A stretch of 40,001 nt of DNA from Bacteroidota bacterium (GTDB lineage: Bacteria > Bacteroidota > Bacteroidia > Flavobacteriales > Flavobacteriaceae). The notes under the pieces are model-generated. The model had not been told where the DNA came from. It searched no databases and saw only the letters and a list, made by a program, of their open reading frames with translations. Numbering within the stretch: position 1 is the first letter of the stretch; each line of letters opens with the position of its first letter. Both the position numbers and the translations under genes were made by a program. Positions 25,839 to 33,260 of this stretch are shown here, piece after piece. The stretch is from contig JAJYSY010000017.1 of the NCBI GenBank assembly GCA_021793375.1, forward strand, positions 1-40,001, written 5' to 3'.

Positions 25839-27890
25839 ATGATTGTTTCTCAGTTGATTTCTCCTAAAAGTATTGCTGTAATTGGTGCTTCAGAAAATGC
25901 TTCAAAACCCGGAGGAAAAGTAATTGAAAATTTATTAGAAGGAAATTTTGAGGGCGTTATTTATGGTGTAAACAGAAAACCAATTGCTGTTGAAGGCGTA
26001 GAATATATTTCAGCTGTTGAAGAATTAACAGAAGTAGATTTAGCAATTATTGCTATTCCGGCTAAATATTGTGTAGAAATCGTAAAAACCTTAATCGAAA
26101 AAGGAACCAAAGCTTTTATTATTTATTCCGCAGGCTTTTCTGAAGGAGGAGAAGAAGGAAAAAATATTGAAAAAGAATTGGTAGAAATTGTAAACAAAGC
26201 AAATGGAACACTGATTGGTCCGAATTGTATTGGCGTAATCAACGGGAACTATAAAGGTGTTTTTACCACTCCCGTTCCGGAATATGATCCTTTAGGATGT
26301 GAATTTATCACCAGTTCAGGGGCAACAGCAGTTTTTTTATTAGAATCTGCTTTGCTGACCGGTTTGCGTTTTTCAAATGTATATTCCATCGGAAATGCAG
26401 CACAAACAGGAGTAGAAGAAATCTTGGAGTATATGGATCAAACTTTTGATGCTGAAAAAAGTCCGCGTGTAAAATTATTGTATTTAGAAGAAATTAAAAA
26501 CCCTTTTAAATTCATTAAACATGCTACTTCACTTCGACAAAAAGGATGCAGAATTGCGGCGATAAAATCCGGATATTCTGAAGCAGGAGGAAGAGCAGCT
26601 TCTTCTCACACTGGAGCTTTGGCAACTTCTGATATGGTAATTAGAGCTTTGTTTAAAAAATGTGGAATTGTATATTGTGATAGTAGAGAAGAATTAATTG
26701 CTGTGGGCAGTGTTTTACAAACCAAAACATTAGAAGGAGAAAACATTGCAATCATTACCCATGCAGGGGGTTCAGCAGTAATGTTAACCGATGCATTGAG
26801 CGCAAACGGAATGGATGTTCCGGCTTTTCCTGAAGAAGATACTCAAGAACTATTAACGAAATTAAATCCGGGTTCCGCAGTGGGAAATCCGATTGATTTT
26901 TTGGCAACAGGAACAGCAAAACAATTGGGAGAAATTATAGACTTCTGTGATAATTATGATAAAGTAGATGGAATGGTGGTGGTTTTTGGAAGTCCGGGAT
27001 TATTTAATGTAAAAGATGTTTATGAAGTTTTAGATGAAAAAATGAAAACCAGTAAAAAACCGATTTTTCCGGTTTTGCCTTCTGTGATTAATGCCGCCAA
27101 AGAAATAAAAGGATTTTTGGCCAAAGGGCGCGTGAATTTTCCTGACGAAGTGAGTTTAGGAAAAGCTTTGGCACACATCAATCAATCTTCTAAAGTTTTA
27201 TTTGATAAAGCTCAACTTCCTGAAATGGATTTGGTAAATATCAGAAGTATTATCAATGCTTCTTCAAATGGATTTTTAAATCCGGAAATTTGTGCAGAAT
27301 TGATGGAGGCTGCTGGAATTGCATTAGCCGGACAAATGGAAATCACTTCAAAAGGACAGATTTTTTCTATTGCAGAAAAGCTTGAATTTCCTATTGTGAT
27401 GAAAGTAATTGGGCCGGTTCATAAAACCGAAGTTGGGGGAGTGGTTTTAAATATTGCCAATGAAAAACAAGCTGCTAAAACTTTTGATGAATTGATGAGA
27501 ATTCCTGATGCAAAAGCAGTTTTAGTACAAGAAATGCTTTCCGGAGAAGAGTTGTATTGCGGTGCTATAAAACAAGGAGATTTCGGACATGTAGTTTTAT
27601 GTGGATTAGGGGGGATTTTCTTAGAATTATTGAATGACACCTCTTCAGCTTTAGCTCCCATGTCTACACAAGAGGTAACCAATATGGTGGAATCTTTAAA
27701 AGCTTATCCTTTATTTGAAGGATATAGAAATCGCAAAGCTTTAAACAAAAATAAATTTATTGATGTTGTAAAAAGAATTGGTGCTTTAGTTCACATCGCC
27801 CCGGAAATAGCAGAATTGGATTTGAATCCGCTTATTGCAGACGATAAAAATATGAAAGTGGTAGATGTGAGAATTAGAATAGAGAAATAA
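25839..27890 (+). CDS. ADP-forming acetate-CoA ligase (alpha-beta fusion)
   Basis: 683-residue acyl-CoA synthetase (ADP-forming) that converts acetyl-CoA or another acyl-CoA, ADP and phosphate to acid, CoA and ATP, or the reverse. Domains in order: CoA-binding (ISPKSIAVIGASENASKPGG, residues 8-27), two succinyl-CoA-ligase-like domains with the phosphohistidine H257 in SSHTGAL, an IIGPNCIGV-type motif near 125, and a C-terminal ATP-grasp domain (about 475-683) with FPIVMKVIGPVHKTEVGGV and GGIFLELLNDTSSALAP. It is the single-chain fusion of the archaeal alpha and beta subunits. It is transcribed alone. The acyl substrate is not known; aryl-acetates are conceivable near a phenylacetate cluster, but two lipoprotein genes and about 1.8 kb separate them. 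Confidence 0.92.
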   Translation: MIVSQLISPKSIAVIGASENASKPGGKVIENLLEGNFEGVIYGVNRKPIAVEGVEYISAVEELTEVDLAIIAIPAKYCVEIVKTLIEKGTKAFIIYSAGFSEGGEEGKNIEKELVEIVNKANGTLIGPNCIGVINGNYKGVFTTPVPEYDPLGCEFITSSGATAVFLLESALLTGLRFSNVYSIGNAAQTGVEEILEYMDQTFDAEKSPRVKLLYLEEIKNPFKFIKHATSLRQKGCRIAAIKSGYSEAGGRAASSHTGALATSDMVIRALFKKCGIVYCDSREELIAVGSVLQTKTLEGENIAIITHAGGSAVMLTDALSANGMDVPAFPEEDTQELLTKLNPGSAVGNPIDFLATGTAKQLGEIIDFCDNYDKVDGMVVVFGSPGLFNVKDVYEVLDEKMKTSKKPIFPVLPSVINAAKEIKGFLAKGRVNFPDEVSLGKALAHINQSSKVLFDKAQLPEMDLVNIRSIINASSNGFLNPEICAELMEAAGIALAGQMEITSKGQIFSIAEKLEFPIVMKVIGPVHKTEVGGVVLNIANEKQAAKTFDELMRIPDAKAVLVQEMLSGEELYCGAIKQGDFGHVVLCGLGGIFLELLNDTSSALAPMSTQEVTNMVESLKAYPLFEGYRNRKALNKNKFIDVVKRIGALVHIAPEIAELDLNPLIADDKNMKVVDVRIRIEK

Positions 27891-28124
27891 TTTTATTATT
27901 ACTTATAATATTGTGTTGATTTTCTTATTTTTTTGATGTTATATTTTATTAAAAAAATAAATACTATTTATAGGGAAATATTAGTCAATTCATTAATACG
28001 ATATTGTTATTAGGGTTTTCGCTAATATTTGTATGTCTTTGATAAAACTAAAAAGATGAAATCTTATATGTTAGCGATACATAGGATGAAAATAATATAA
28101 ATAAACAGTATTGGAGTGTTTTCA
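27891..28124. other. AT-rich spacer after the acetate-CoA ligase gene
   Basis: 234 bp with no convincing gene. It holds a 14-codon ORF (from about 28056) without family features, AT-rich runs, and no good promoter. No hairpin terminator for the ligase gene was found on the plus strand; transcription may end further downstream or Rho-dependently. Confidence 0.5.
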
Positions 28125-28130
28125 TAAAAA

Positions 28131-28157
28131 AAGGTCGATTTTCTCAAAATCGACCTT
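28131..28157 (-). terminator. Terminator of the small lipoprotein gene
   Basis: Perfect 12-bp stem AAGGTCGATTTT at 28131-28142 with AAAATCGACCTT at 28146-28157 and a 3-nt loop. On the minus strand it continues into a T-run (positions 28130-28126), in the right place for the gene at 28185-28565. Confidence 0.88.
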
Positions 28158-28184
28158 GTGATAAAAGTTTATACAGTTAAAGAA

Positions 28185-28565
28185 TTATCTTTCTGTATTT
28201 GCTTCCCAGACTTCATCGTCTTTTGTATAAAAAATATTAAGCGTAGATTCATCTATTTTAATGTAGGTAACACCTTCTTCTAAATCTACATTAATCAAAG
28301 TATTGTCTCCATCTTCTTTAAACTCAACTCCGGTTAAATCAGGAATTCCATCTGAAAAATGAAAATCATATTTTTTGCTTCCCATTTTTACAACGGTTAT
28401 TTTTCCATCATCTGTCGAAGTGCTTTCATCATCACTTGAGTAAGAGATTTCACCTTTATAGGTTCCTACAAAAATATCGCTATCTGCAGGATCATCGTCT
28501 TTACTACAAGCAAAGGCTAAAAATAATAGACAAACAAAACTTGAAATTTTCAAAAAATTCTTCAT
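28185..28565 (-). CDS. Small hypothetical lipoprotein
   Basis: 126-residue lipoprotein that I do not recognise. The signal peptide is followed by the lipobox LAFACSKDDD, giving lipidated C20. The mature part is very acidic: SKDDDPADSDIFVGTYKGEISYSSDDESTSTDDG, then predicted beta strands (KITVVKMGSKKYDFHFSD, NTLINVDLEEGVTYIKID, LNIFYTKDDEVWEANTER). The K-D-D-D after the Cys could act as a surface-export signal as in some flavobacteria; that is inference. It probably forms a small beta-sandwich. It has its own terminator and a -7 element about 57 nt upstream, with a 17-bp palindrome between them. Confidence 0.75.
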   Translation of the reverse strand: MKNFLKISSFVCLLFLAFACSKDDDPADSDIFVGTYKGEISYSSDDESTSTDDGKITVVKMGSKKYDFHFSDGIPDLTGVEFKEDGDNTLINVDLEEGVTYIKIDESTLNIFYTKDDEVWEANTER

Positions 28566-28598
28566 AATAATTGGTTTTAATTAATATAACTGTTTAAA

Positions 28599-28615
28599 AA
28601 GTTCAATTTGAACTT
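28599..28615. promoter_or_regulatory. 17-bp palindrome in the lipoprotein leader
   Basis: AAGTTCAA T TTGAACTT: perfect 8-bp arms around one T, just downstream of the -7 element (28622-28629) of the lipoprotein gene, at about the transcription start. It is operator-like, or a 5' hairpin that could affect mRNA stability. Confidence 0.5.
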
Positions 28616-28621
28616 CAAAAC

Positions 28622-28629
28622 CAAATGTA
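28622..28629 (-). promoter_or_regulatory. -7 element of the lipoprotein gene
   Basis: TACATTTG on the minus strand is an exact TANNTTTG. No TTG is found at the -33 distance. Confidence 0.45.
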
Positions 28630-28705
28630 AGTTTATGAAATTACGATGAGTGAAAAAAGCTTTGTTTTTAACAAAAACTTAAAACAAAGAAGAGTTTTCA
28701 ACAAA

Positions 28706-28740
28706 AAAACGTGATGAAAAAAGGATTATCACCACGTTTT
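28706..28740 (-). terminator. Terminator of the DUF4197 gene
   Basis: AAAACGTG at 28706-28713 pairs with CACGTTTT at 28733-28740; an inner TGA/TCA pairing extends the stem past a small internal loop. On the minus strand T residues follow, directly downstream of the DUF4197 gene. Confidence 0.75.
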
Positions 28741-28759
28741 ACAAAGAATAAGAGAAATG

Positions 28760-29473
28760 TTATTTTTTGTCTTGTAAAGCAAAAACACGCTTCATTAAAG
28801 AAGAAGTTCTTTCAGAAACATTATTTCTAATTATTTTTTCTTCCTCTCCAATCATTGTGTAAACTCCTTCTAAAGCACTTTCTGTTACATAATCAGTTAA
28901 GTCAGGATTAACTTTTTCTACCATAGGAAGAGAATTATATCTGCTGATGAGGTTGCTCCAAATTTCATCTGCACCAACTCGACCGAAAGATTTTTTTATC
29001 ACCGGATTAAATTCATCATAGAGTTTAGTATTGGTTTTACCTTCTAAATAAGTGGTAGCAGCTCTTTCATCTCCCAACAAAATAGATTTGGCATCGGCAA
29101 AACTCATCTCTTTTATCGCATTTACAAAAATAGGAGTAGAGCGACTTACCGCATCTTCTGCAGCTCTGTTTAAAGCTTTTATACCTTCATCTGCTAAACT
29201 TCCTAAACCTACAGAGCGCAATCCACGTTCTACTTTCTGTAATTCTTCCGGCAAAAGGATTTTTACCAACTCATTTCTATAAAATCCATCGGTTTCGGTG
29301 AGTTTAGAAACCTGTTTATCAATCCCTTTATTTAAAGCTTCTTTCAGTCCTTGTGCAATTTGATCTTGTCCTAATTTTCCACTTTTATCCGGAAGATTAT
29401 CAGTAAAATCTTTTAATTCTGAACAAGAAAAACATAAAAGTGCAAACAATACAATACTTAGTTTTTTCATCAT
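28760..29473 (-). CDS. DUF4197 domain lipoprotein
   Basis: 237-residue exported protein of the DUF4197 family. The signal peptide ends in the lipobox CFSCSEL, so it should be anchored in an envelope membrane. The rest is helical: LGQDQIAQGLKEALNKGIDKQV, FYRNELVKILLPEELQKVERGLRSVG, EMSFADAKSILLGDERAATTYLEGKT and a C-terminal Leu-rich helix. The ATG at 29473 is followed immediately by a second ATG (29470), and either could be used. DUF4197 proteins have no known activity. A -7 element lies at 29557-29564, and the gene has its own terminator. It is not tied by context to any pathway. Confidence 0.82.
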   Translation of the reverse strand: MMKKLSIVLFALLCFSCSELKDFTDNLPDKSGKLGQDQIAQGLKEALNKGIDKQVSKLTETDGFYRNELVKILLPEELQKVERGLRSVGLGSLADEGIKALNRAAEDAVSRSTPIFVNAIKEMSFADAKSILLGDERAATTYLEGKTNTKLYDEFNPVIKKSFGRVGADEIWSNLISRYNSLPMVEKVNPDLTDYVTESALEGVYTMIGEEEKIIRNNVSERTSSLMKRVFALQDKK

Positions 29474-29556
29474 GATTTTTATTTATTAAAGTTTTTTCAA
29501 TATTTAACCAAAGAGTTTTCTTGGTTTTCTTCAAATAAGAAGAATTTAGCAGTGTG

Positions 29557-29564
29557 CAAAGTTA
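29557..29564 (-). promoter_or_regulatory. -7 element of the DUF4197 gene
   Basis: TAACTTTG on the minus strand is an exact TANNTTTG, 83 nt before the start codon, so the leader is long. It includes a short AACCAA/TTGGTT hairpin. The -33 element is unclear. Confidence 0.45.
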
Positions 29565-29624
29565 AATTATTTTCTCTCTTATCCTTGAAATTTATATTCT
29601 TAGGTTATAGTCAGTTGTAAAAAG

Positions 29625-29644
29625 AATGAAAATTATATTTCATT
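29625..29644. promoter_or_regulatory. Inverted repeat upstream of the TetR gene
   Basis: AATGAAA and TTTCATT arms, 7 bp each, around a 6-nt AT-rich centre, about 27 nt before the -7 element at 29671. It does not match the paaE operator, so any operator function is only a guess. Confidence 0.35.
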
Positions 29645-29670
29645 TTTTAATAAAAACCTTTCTAATTCTT

Positions 29671-29678
29671 TAGCTTTG
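29671..29678 (+). promoter_or_regulatory. -7 element of the TetR regulator gene
   Basis: TAGCTTTG is an exact TANNTTTG ending 25 nt before the ATG at 29704. No -33 TTG is present at the usual distance. Confidence 0.5.
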
Positions 29679-29703
29679 AGGAATTCGATTTTATATTTTA
29701 TAA

Positions 29704-30285
29704 ATGAATATCAATAGAAAAAAACAAATTATTCAAACTGCAGCAGAATTATTTAAAGAAAATGGGTATAACGCAGTTTCTATGCGAGATTTAGCAGAAA
29801 AATTAGGAATTAAAGCAGCGAGTTTATACAATCATATAGATTCTAAAGAAGAAATTTTAGCAGAAATCATAATGGATTTGGCATATAGTTTTACAGCACA
29901 TATGGATGAGGTGAAGCATAAAAAAAAATCTATTGTAGATAAATTAAAAGAAATCATTGAAATGTATATTGATACCACCATACAAAAAACAGATTTCTTA
30001 GCATGTATGAATAAAGAATGGAAATATTTAGGAGAGCAAAAAAGAAATGAATATTGGGAATTGAGAGAAAACTATGAAAAAGATTTTTTAAACCTTGTGG
30101 CGGAAGGAATTGAAAGAAAAGAATTGAAAAAATGTGAAGAAAAGATAACTGCTTTTAGTATATTGTCAACACTTAGAACACTTTATCATTGGATTTCTAA
30201 ATATGATAAAATAGATGAAAAACTATTGAAATCTTCTCTTCAAGAAAACTTATTATTTGGAATAGTAAATCAGAAAAACAATTAA
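29704..30285 (+). CDS. TetR/AcrR family regulator of the paa cluster
   Basis: 193-residue transcription factor. The N-terminal helix-turn-helix covers about residues 6-50: KKQIIQTAAELFKENGYNAVSMRDLAEKLGIKAASLYNHIDSKEEIL, matching the TetR pattern A-A-x-x-L-F...G...T/S-x-x-x-[IL]A. The C-terminal helical half is the ligand-binding and dimerisation domain. It is immediately upstream of paaE on the same strand, separated by 77 bp that hold a palindromic operator overlapping the paa promoter. A local repressor responding to phenylacetyl-CoA is the likely role, as for TetR-type PaaR in other bacteria; the ligand is inferred. It has its own -7 element at 29671. Confidence 0.9.
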   Translation: MNINRKKQIIQTAAELFKENGYNAVSMRDLAEKLGIKAASLYNHIDSKEEILAEIIMDLAYSFTAHMDEVKHKKKSIVDKLKEIIEMYIDTTIQKTDFLACMNKEWKYLGEQKRNEYWELRENYEKDFLNLVAEGIERKELKKCEEKITAFSILSTLRTLYHWISKYDKIDEKLLKSSLQENLLFGIVNQKNN

Positions 30286-30309
30286 ATTAAACATATTTCT
30301 CAAAAATAT

Positions 30310-30341
30310 TTTGGAAAAAATACTAACAAGTGTTAGTTTTG
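30310..30341 (+). promoter_or_regulatory. paaE promoter overlapped by a TetR-type operator
   Basis: TTTG at 30310-30313, a 20-nt spacer and an exact -7 element TAGTTTTG at 30334-30341, ending 21 nt before paaE. The palindrome ACTAACA AG TGTTAGT (30322-30337, perfect 7-bp arms) occupies the spacer and half of the -7 element, so a bound dimer would block RNA polymerase. I infer that the adjacent TetR protein binds it. No second full copy was found in the window; a half-site TGTTAGT occurs at 35728-35734. Confidence 0.7.
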
Positions 30342-30362
30342 GGAAGATATATAATATAAACA

Positions 30363-31442
30363 ATGGCAGATTTTTATAAACTTAAGGTAAAAGACTTAAA
30401 AGAAGAAACCAATGATTGTGTTTCTTTGGAATTAGAAATACCAAAAGAACTGAGAAAGGAATTTCGTTATGGAGCGGGACAACACATCATTTTTCGAAAA
30501 GATTTTGAAGGAGAAGATATCCGTAGAACTTATTCCTTATGTTCAGATCCTTTTTCAAGAGAATGGAGAGTTTGTGTAAAACATATTCCAAACGGAAAAT
30601 TCTCAAGTTTTGTACACAGTGATTTAAAAATAGGAGATTATGTGGAAGCCAGTGCTCCGACAGGAAAATTCGGGACGGATGTAGATTTAGAGCCGGAAAA
30701 ACAAAGAAATTTCTTGTTTTTTGCTGCAGGAAGCGGAATTACACCTATTATTTCTATGGTAAAAATGGTTTTAGAGCAAGAACCTAATGCCAAATGTCAG
30801 TTATTCTATGTCAATAGAAATATTCAAAGCATTGTTTTTAGAGAAGAATTAGAGCAATTAAAAAACAGATTTGTAGAGCGTTTTGAACTTTATCATGTAT
30901 TGACGCGTCAAAAAAGAGATGTAGAATTATTAACCGGTAGATTAGATAAAGAAAAGTTACGCCAATTAGCAGATTCTCTGATAAACTTAAAAGATATAGA
31001 CCATGTGTTTATGTGTGGCCCGGAAGCGATGACTTTTGAAATTAGAGATGAATTGGTGGAATTAGGAGTAGAAAAACGAAAAATTCACTATGAGTTATTT
31101 GTAACCGGATTATCTGAAGAAGATAAAAAACGAGCAGCTGCAGCTTTAGAAAGTAAATATGATGGAACAAAAGTAACCGTTGTAGAAGGAGGAATTGAAA
31201 CCAACTTCGTGATGACAGATACTTATGATAACGTGTTGGATGCAGCCATTGCCGCCGGAGCAAATGTTCCTTTTGCGTGTAAAGACGGAATGTGTAGTAC
31301 TTGTAAATGTAAAGTAGAAGAAGGAGAGGTGATTATGAAAAAGAATTATGCTTTAGAGAAAAAAGATTTAGATAGAAATTATGTATTAAGTTGTCAGGCA
31401 GTTCCAACTACTGAAAACTTAAAAGTAAATTATGATGCCTAA
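30363..31442 (+). CDS. paaE: Phenylacetyl-CoA epoxidase reductase subunit PaaE
   Basis: 359-residue flavo-iron-sulfur reductase that passes electrons from NAD(P)H to the PaaAC oxygenase core. FNR-like module: FAD-binding RRTYSLCSDP near residue 57 and NAD(P)-binding AAGSGITPIISM (about 121-132). The C-terminal plant-type ferredoxin domain (about 275-359) has C306, C311, C314 and C344 as [2Fe-2S] ligands in FACKDGMCSTCKCK and VLSCQAVP. Length and domain order match E. coli PaaE (356). It is the first gene of the cluster here, whereas in E. coli it is fifth. It starts 21 nt after the -7 element and is followed by paaA after 17 bp. Confidence 0.96.
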   Translation: MADFYKLKVKDLKEETNDCVSLELEIPKELRKEFRYGAGQHIIFRKDFEGEDIRRTYSLCSDPFSREWRVCVKHIPNGKFSSFVHSDLKIGDYVEASAPTGKFGTDVDLEPEKQRNFLFFAAGSGITPIISMVKMVLEQEPNAKCQLFYVNRNIQSIVFREELEQLKNRFVERFELYHVLTRQKRDVELLTGRLDKEKLRQLADSLINLKDIDHVFMCGPEAMTFEIRDELVELGVEKRKIHYELFVTGLSEEDKKRAAAALESKYDGTKVTVVEGGIETNFVMTDTYDNVLDAAIAAGANVPFACKDGMCSTCKCKVEEGEVIMKKNYALEKKDLDRNYVLSCQAVPTTENLKVNYDA

Positions 31443-31459
31443 GATAAAAACAGAATATT

Positions 31460-32416
31460 ATGAGTGAGCAAGAAATAAAAGATTTAGAGAAAATATTTGA
31501 AGAACGTATTGCCAACGACGAAAAGATAGAACCCAAAGACTGGATGCCGGAGAAATACAGACAAATGAATATTCGTCAGATTTCACAGCACGCGCATTCT
31601 GAAATTGTGGGAATGTTGCCGGAAGGAAACTGGATTACCCGAGCGCCTTCTCTATTACGAAAAGTTACCCTATTGGCAAAAGTTCAAGATGAAGCAGGAC
31701 ATGGATTATACCTTTATAGCGCAGCGGAAACCTTAGGAATTTCAAGAGATGAAATGTATAAACAAATGCTAACCGGAAAAGCTAAATACTCCAGTATTTT
31801 TAATTATCCGACTTTAACTTGGGCAGATATCGGAGCAATTGGTTGGTTAGTTGACGGAGCAGCAATTGTAAATCAAGTTTCTTTAACCCACACTTCTTAT
31901 GGTCCTTACGCCAGAGGAATGGTAAGAATTTGTAAAGAAGAAAGTTTCCACCAACGTCAAGGATATCAAATCATGTATATTTTGGCAAACGGAACCAAAG
32001 AGCAAAGAGAAATGGCACAAGATGCTTTAAATCGTTTTTGGTGGCCGGCTTTAATGATGTTTGGTCCGCGTGATGCAGATTCTACACACACCGATCAATC
32101 TATGAAATGGAAAATAAAAATCAAAACTAACGATACTTTACGTCAAATGTTTGTAGATCAAGTTGTTCCACAAGCAGATATTTTAGGACTAACTATTCCT
32201 GATCCGGATTTAAAATATAACGAAGAAACCGGACATTATGATTTTGGAGAAATCGATTGGGAAGAATTTTGGCAAGTAGTTAAAGGTCATGGAATTTGCA
32301 ATAAAGATCGATTAGAAGCAAAAAATAAAGCCTGGAACGAAGGAGAATGGGTTCGAAATGCAGCTGTAGCTTATGGAGAAAAACAAAAAGAAAAACAAGT
32401 GAAGAAAGCGAGTTAA
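31460..32416 (+). CDS. paaA: Phenylacetyl-CoA epoxidase catalytic subunit PaaA
   Basis: 318-residue non-heme diiron oxygenase subunit that inserts one oxygen into the ring of phenylacetyl-CoA to make the 1,2-epoxide. Diiron-ligand segments are visible as [19 protein letters not shown] and [15 protein letters not shown], with the E-x-x-H pattern in each. The N-terminal [19 protein letters not shown] and the [19 protein letters not shown] segment are typical of PaaA. The length is normal (E. coli 309). A four-helix-bundle gene with tandem repeats separates it from paaB, so the compact paaABCDE order of enterobacteria is broken. Confidence 0.97.
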   Translation: MSEQEIKDLEKIFEERIANDEKIEPKDWMPEKYRQMNIRQISQHAHSEIVGMLPEGNWITRAPSLLRKVTLLAKVQDEAGHGLYLYSAAETLGISRDEMYKQMLTGKAKYSSIFNYPTLTWADIGAIGWLVDGAAIVNQVSLTHTSYGPYARGMVRICKEESFHQRQGYQIMYILANGTKEQREMAQDALNRFWWPALMMFGPRDADSTHTDQSMKWKIKIKTNDTLRQMFVDQVVPQADILGLTIPDPDLKYNEETGHYDFGEIDWEEFWQVVKGHGICNKDRLEAKNKAWNEGEWVRNAAVAYGEKQKEKQVKKAS

Positions 32417-32420
32417 AAAG

Positions 32421-32448
32421 TAATGAGTAGTGAGTAATGAGTAGTGAG
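32421..32448 (+). repeat. Tandem repeat left of four-helix-bundle gene 1
   Basis: Two perfect tandem copies of TAATGAGTAGTGAG (32421-32434 and 32435-32448), starting 5 nt after the paaA stop. The same 9-mer motif (AGTAATGAG/AGTAGTGAG) occurs inverted as CTCAATACT to the right of the gene. Confidence 0.85.
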
Positions 32449-32501
32449 AGTTGATTAAAAGGTGATTGAAATGCATAAACTGAAAGATTTGAAATAAATC
32501 T

Positions 32502-32816
32502 ATGAAGATTGCAGAAAGAGTTTATACGCTTTCTTCAGATTTTCCAAATGAGGAAAAATATGGATTAACAAGTCAAATGAGAAGAAGTGCCGTTTCAATT
32601 GCATCAAATATTTCGGAAGGAGCCGGAAGGTCAACAAATGGAGAGTTTAGAAATTTTTTGAGCATTGCCTCAGGTTCAGCATATGAATTACATACACAAC
32701 TAATTTTAGTTTATAGGTTAAACTTTAAAGCAAAAACACAGGTTCAACCTATTATTGACGAAGTCAACGAACTCCAAAAAATGATTTATGGAATGATTAA
32801 ACATTTAAAAAAATAA
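32502..32816 (+). CDS. Four-helix-bundle protein (23S rRNA intervening-sequence type), likely frameshifted
   Basis: 104 codons from an internal ATG. The body belongs to the TIGR02436 four-helix-bundle family: FPNEEKYGLTSQMRRSAVSIASNISEGAGRS, then FLSIASGSAYELHTQL. Family members start MHKLKDL-K-[IV]-[YW]-x-K-S and are about 115-125 residues. Here the expected start ATG (32471) encodes MHKLKDLK and then meets TAA at 32495; the rest continues in another frame as N-K-S-M-K-I-A-E-R-V-Y. The pattern fits loss of 8 nt just after LK. The gene is therefore probably broken, or translated from 32502 as a truncated protein. It sits inside the paa operon between paaA and paaB. Biochemical role unknown. 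Confidence 0.8.
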   Translation: MKIAERVYTLSSDFPNEEKYGLTSQMRRSAVSIASNISEGAGRSTNGEFRNFLSIASGSAYELHTQLILVYRLNFKAKTQVQPIIDEVNELQKMIYGMIKHLKK

Positions 32817-32841
32817 TTAAGCTTGTACTTATTTTTAATAT

Positions 32842-32871
32842 CTCAATACTAACATCTCAATACTCAATACT
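32842..32871 (-). repeat. Inverted-orientation repeat right of four-helix-bundle gene 1
   Basis: Three copies of CTCAATACT (at 32842, 32856 and 32863, the last two overlapping by 2 nt). On the minus strand they read AGTATTGAG, the same family as the AGTAATGAG/AGTAGTGAG copies left of the gene. Confidence 0.75.
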
Positions 32872-32902
32872 ATAAATAATTTTTTTTAAAAAACAACAAG
32901 AA

Positions 32903-33208
32903 ATGTCAGACAATAAAAAATCAAACAAAAACGAATGGCCTTTATGGGAAGTATTCGTACGCAGTAAAAATGGATTAGAACACCGTCATTTTGGAAGTCT
33001 TCATGCCACAGATACAGAAATGGCTTTAAAAAATGCAAGAGATGTTTACACCCGCAGAATGGAAGGTGTAAGTATTTGGGTAGTAGAGTCTAAAAATATT
33101 CACGCTTCAAAACCCGAAAAAAATGCAGAGTTTTTTGAACCTGCAGAAGATAAAATTTACCGTCACCCCACTTTTTATGAGTTGCCGGATGGTGTGAAAA
33201 ATATGTAA
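32903..33208 (+). CDS. paaB: Phenylacetyl-CoA epoxidase subunit PaaB
   Basis: 101-residue subunit of the PaaABCDE multicomponent oxygenase, thought to bridge or organise the complex. Typical PaaB features are WPLWEVFVRSKNGLEHRHFGSLHATDTEMALKNARDVYTRRMEGVSIWVVES and the closing FYELPDGVKNM. The length matches the family (E. coli 95). It lies 86 bp after the four-helix-bundle gene and 52 bp before paaC, on the same strand. The start is preceded by an A-rich tract and no Shine-Dalgarno, as elsewhere in the window. Confidence 0.95.
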   Translation: MSDNKKSNKNEWPLWEVFVRSKNGLEHRHFGSLHATDTEMALKNARDVYTRRMEGVSIWVVESKNIHASKPEKNAEFFEPAEDKIYRHPTFYELPDGVKNM

Positions 33209-33260
33209 TAATATAAATTCCATTAGAAAATGGAGATTAAATTTTTTTGAAGAAATTAAT

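Noticed and set aside
25839..27890. Treating the ADP-forming ligase as the missing paaK
   Set aside because: It lacks the AMP-forming adenylation motifs of PaaK (TSGTTG-type) and has the phosphohistidine SSHTGAL and ATP-grasp domains of ADP-forming ligases.
28056..28100. 14-codon ORF in the spacer after the acetate-CoA ligase gene
   Set aside because: Too short, no ribosome-binding site or family features, and the region is AT-rich.
32421..32448. Tandem copies could be read as a CRISPR or microsatellite array
   Set aside because: Only two 14-bp copies with no spacers, and no cas genes; they sit at the edge of a four-helix-bundle gene and recur inverted on the other side.
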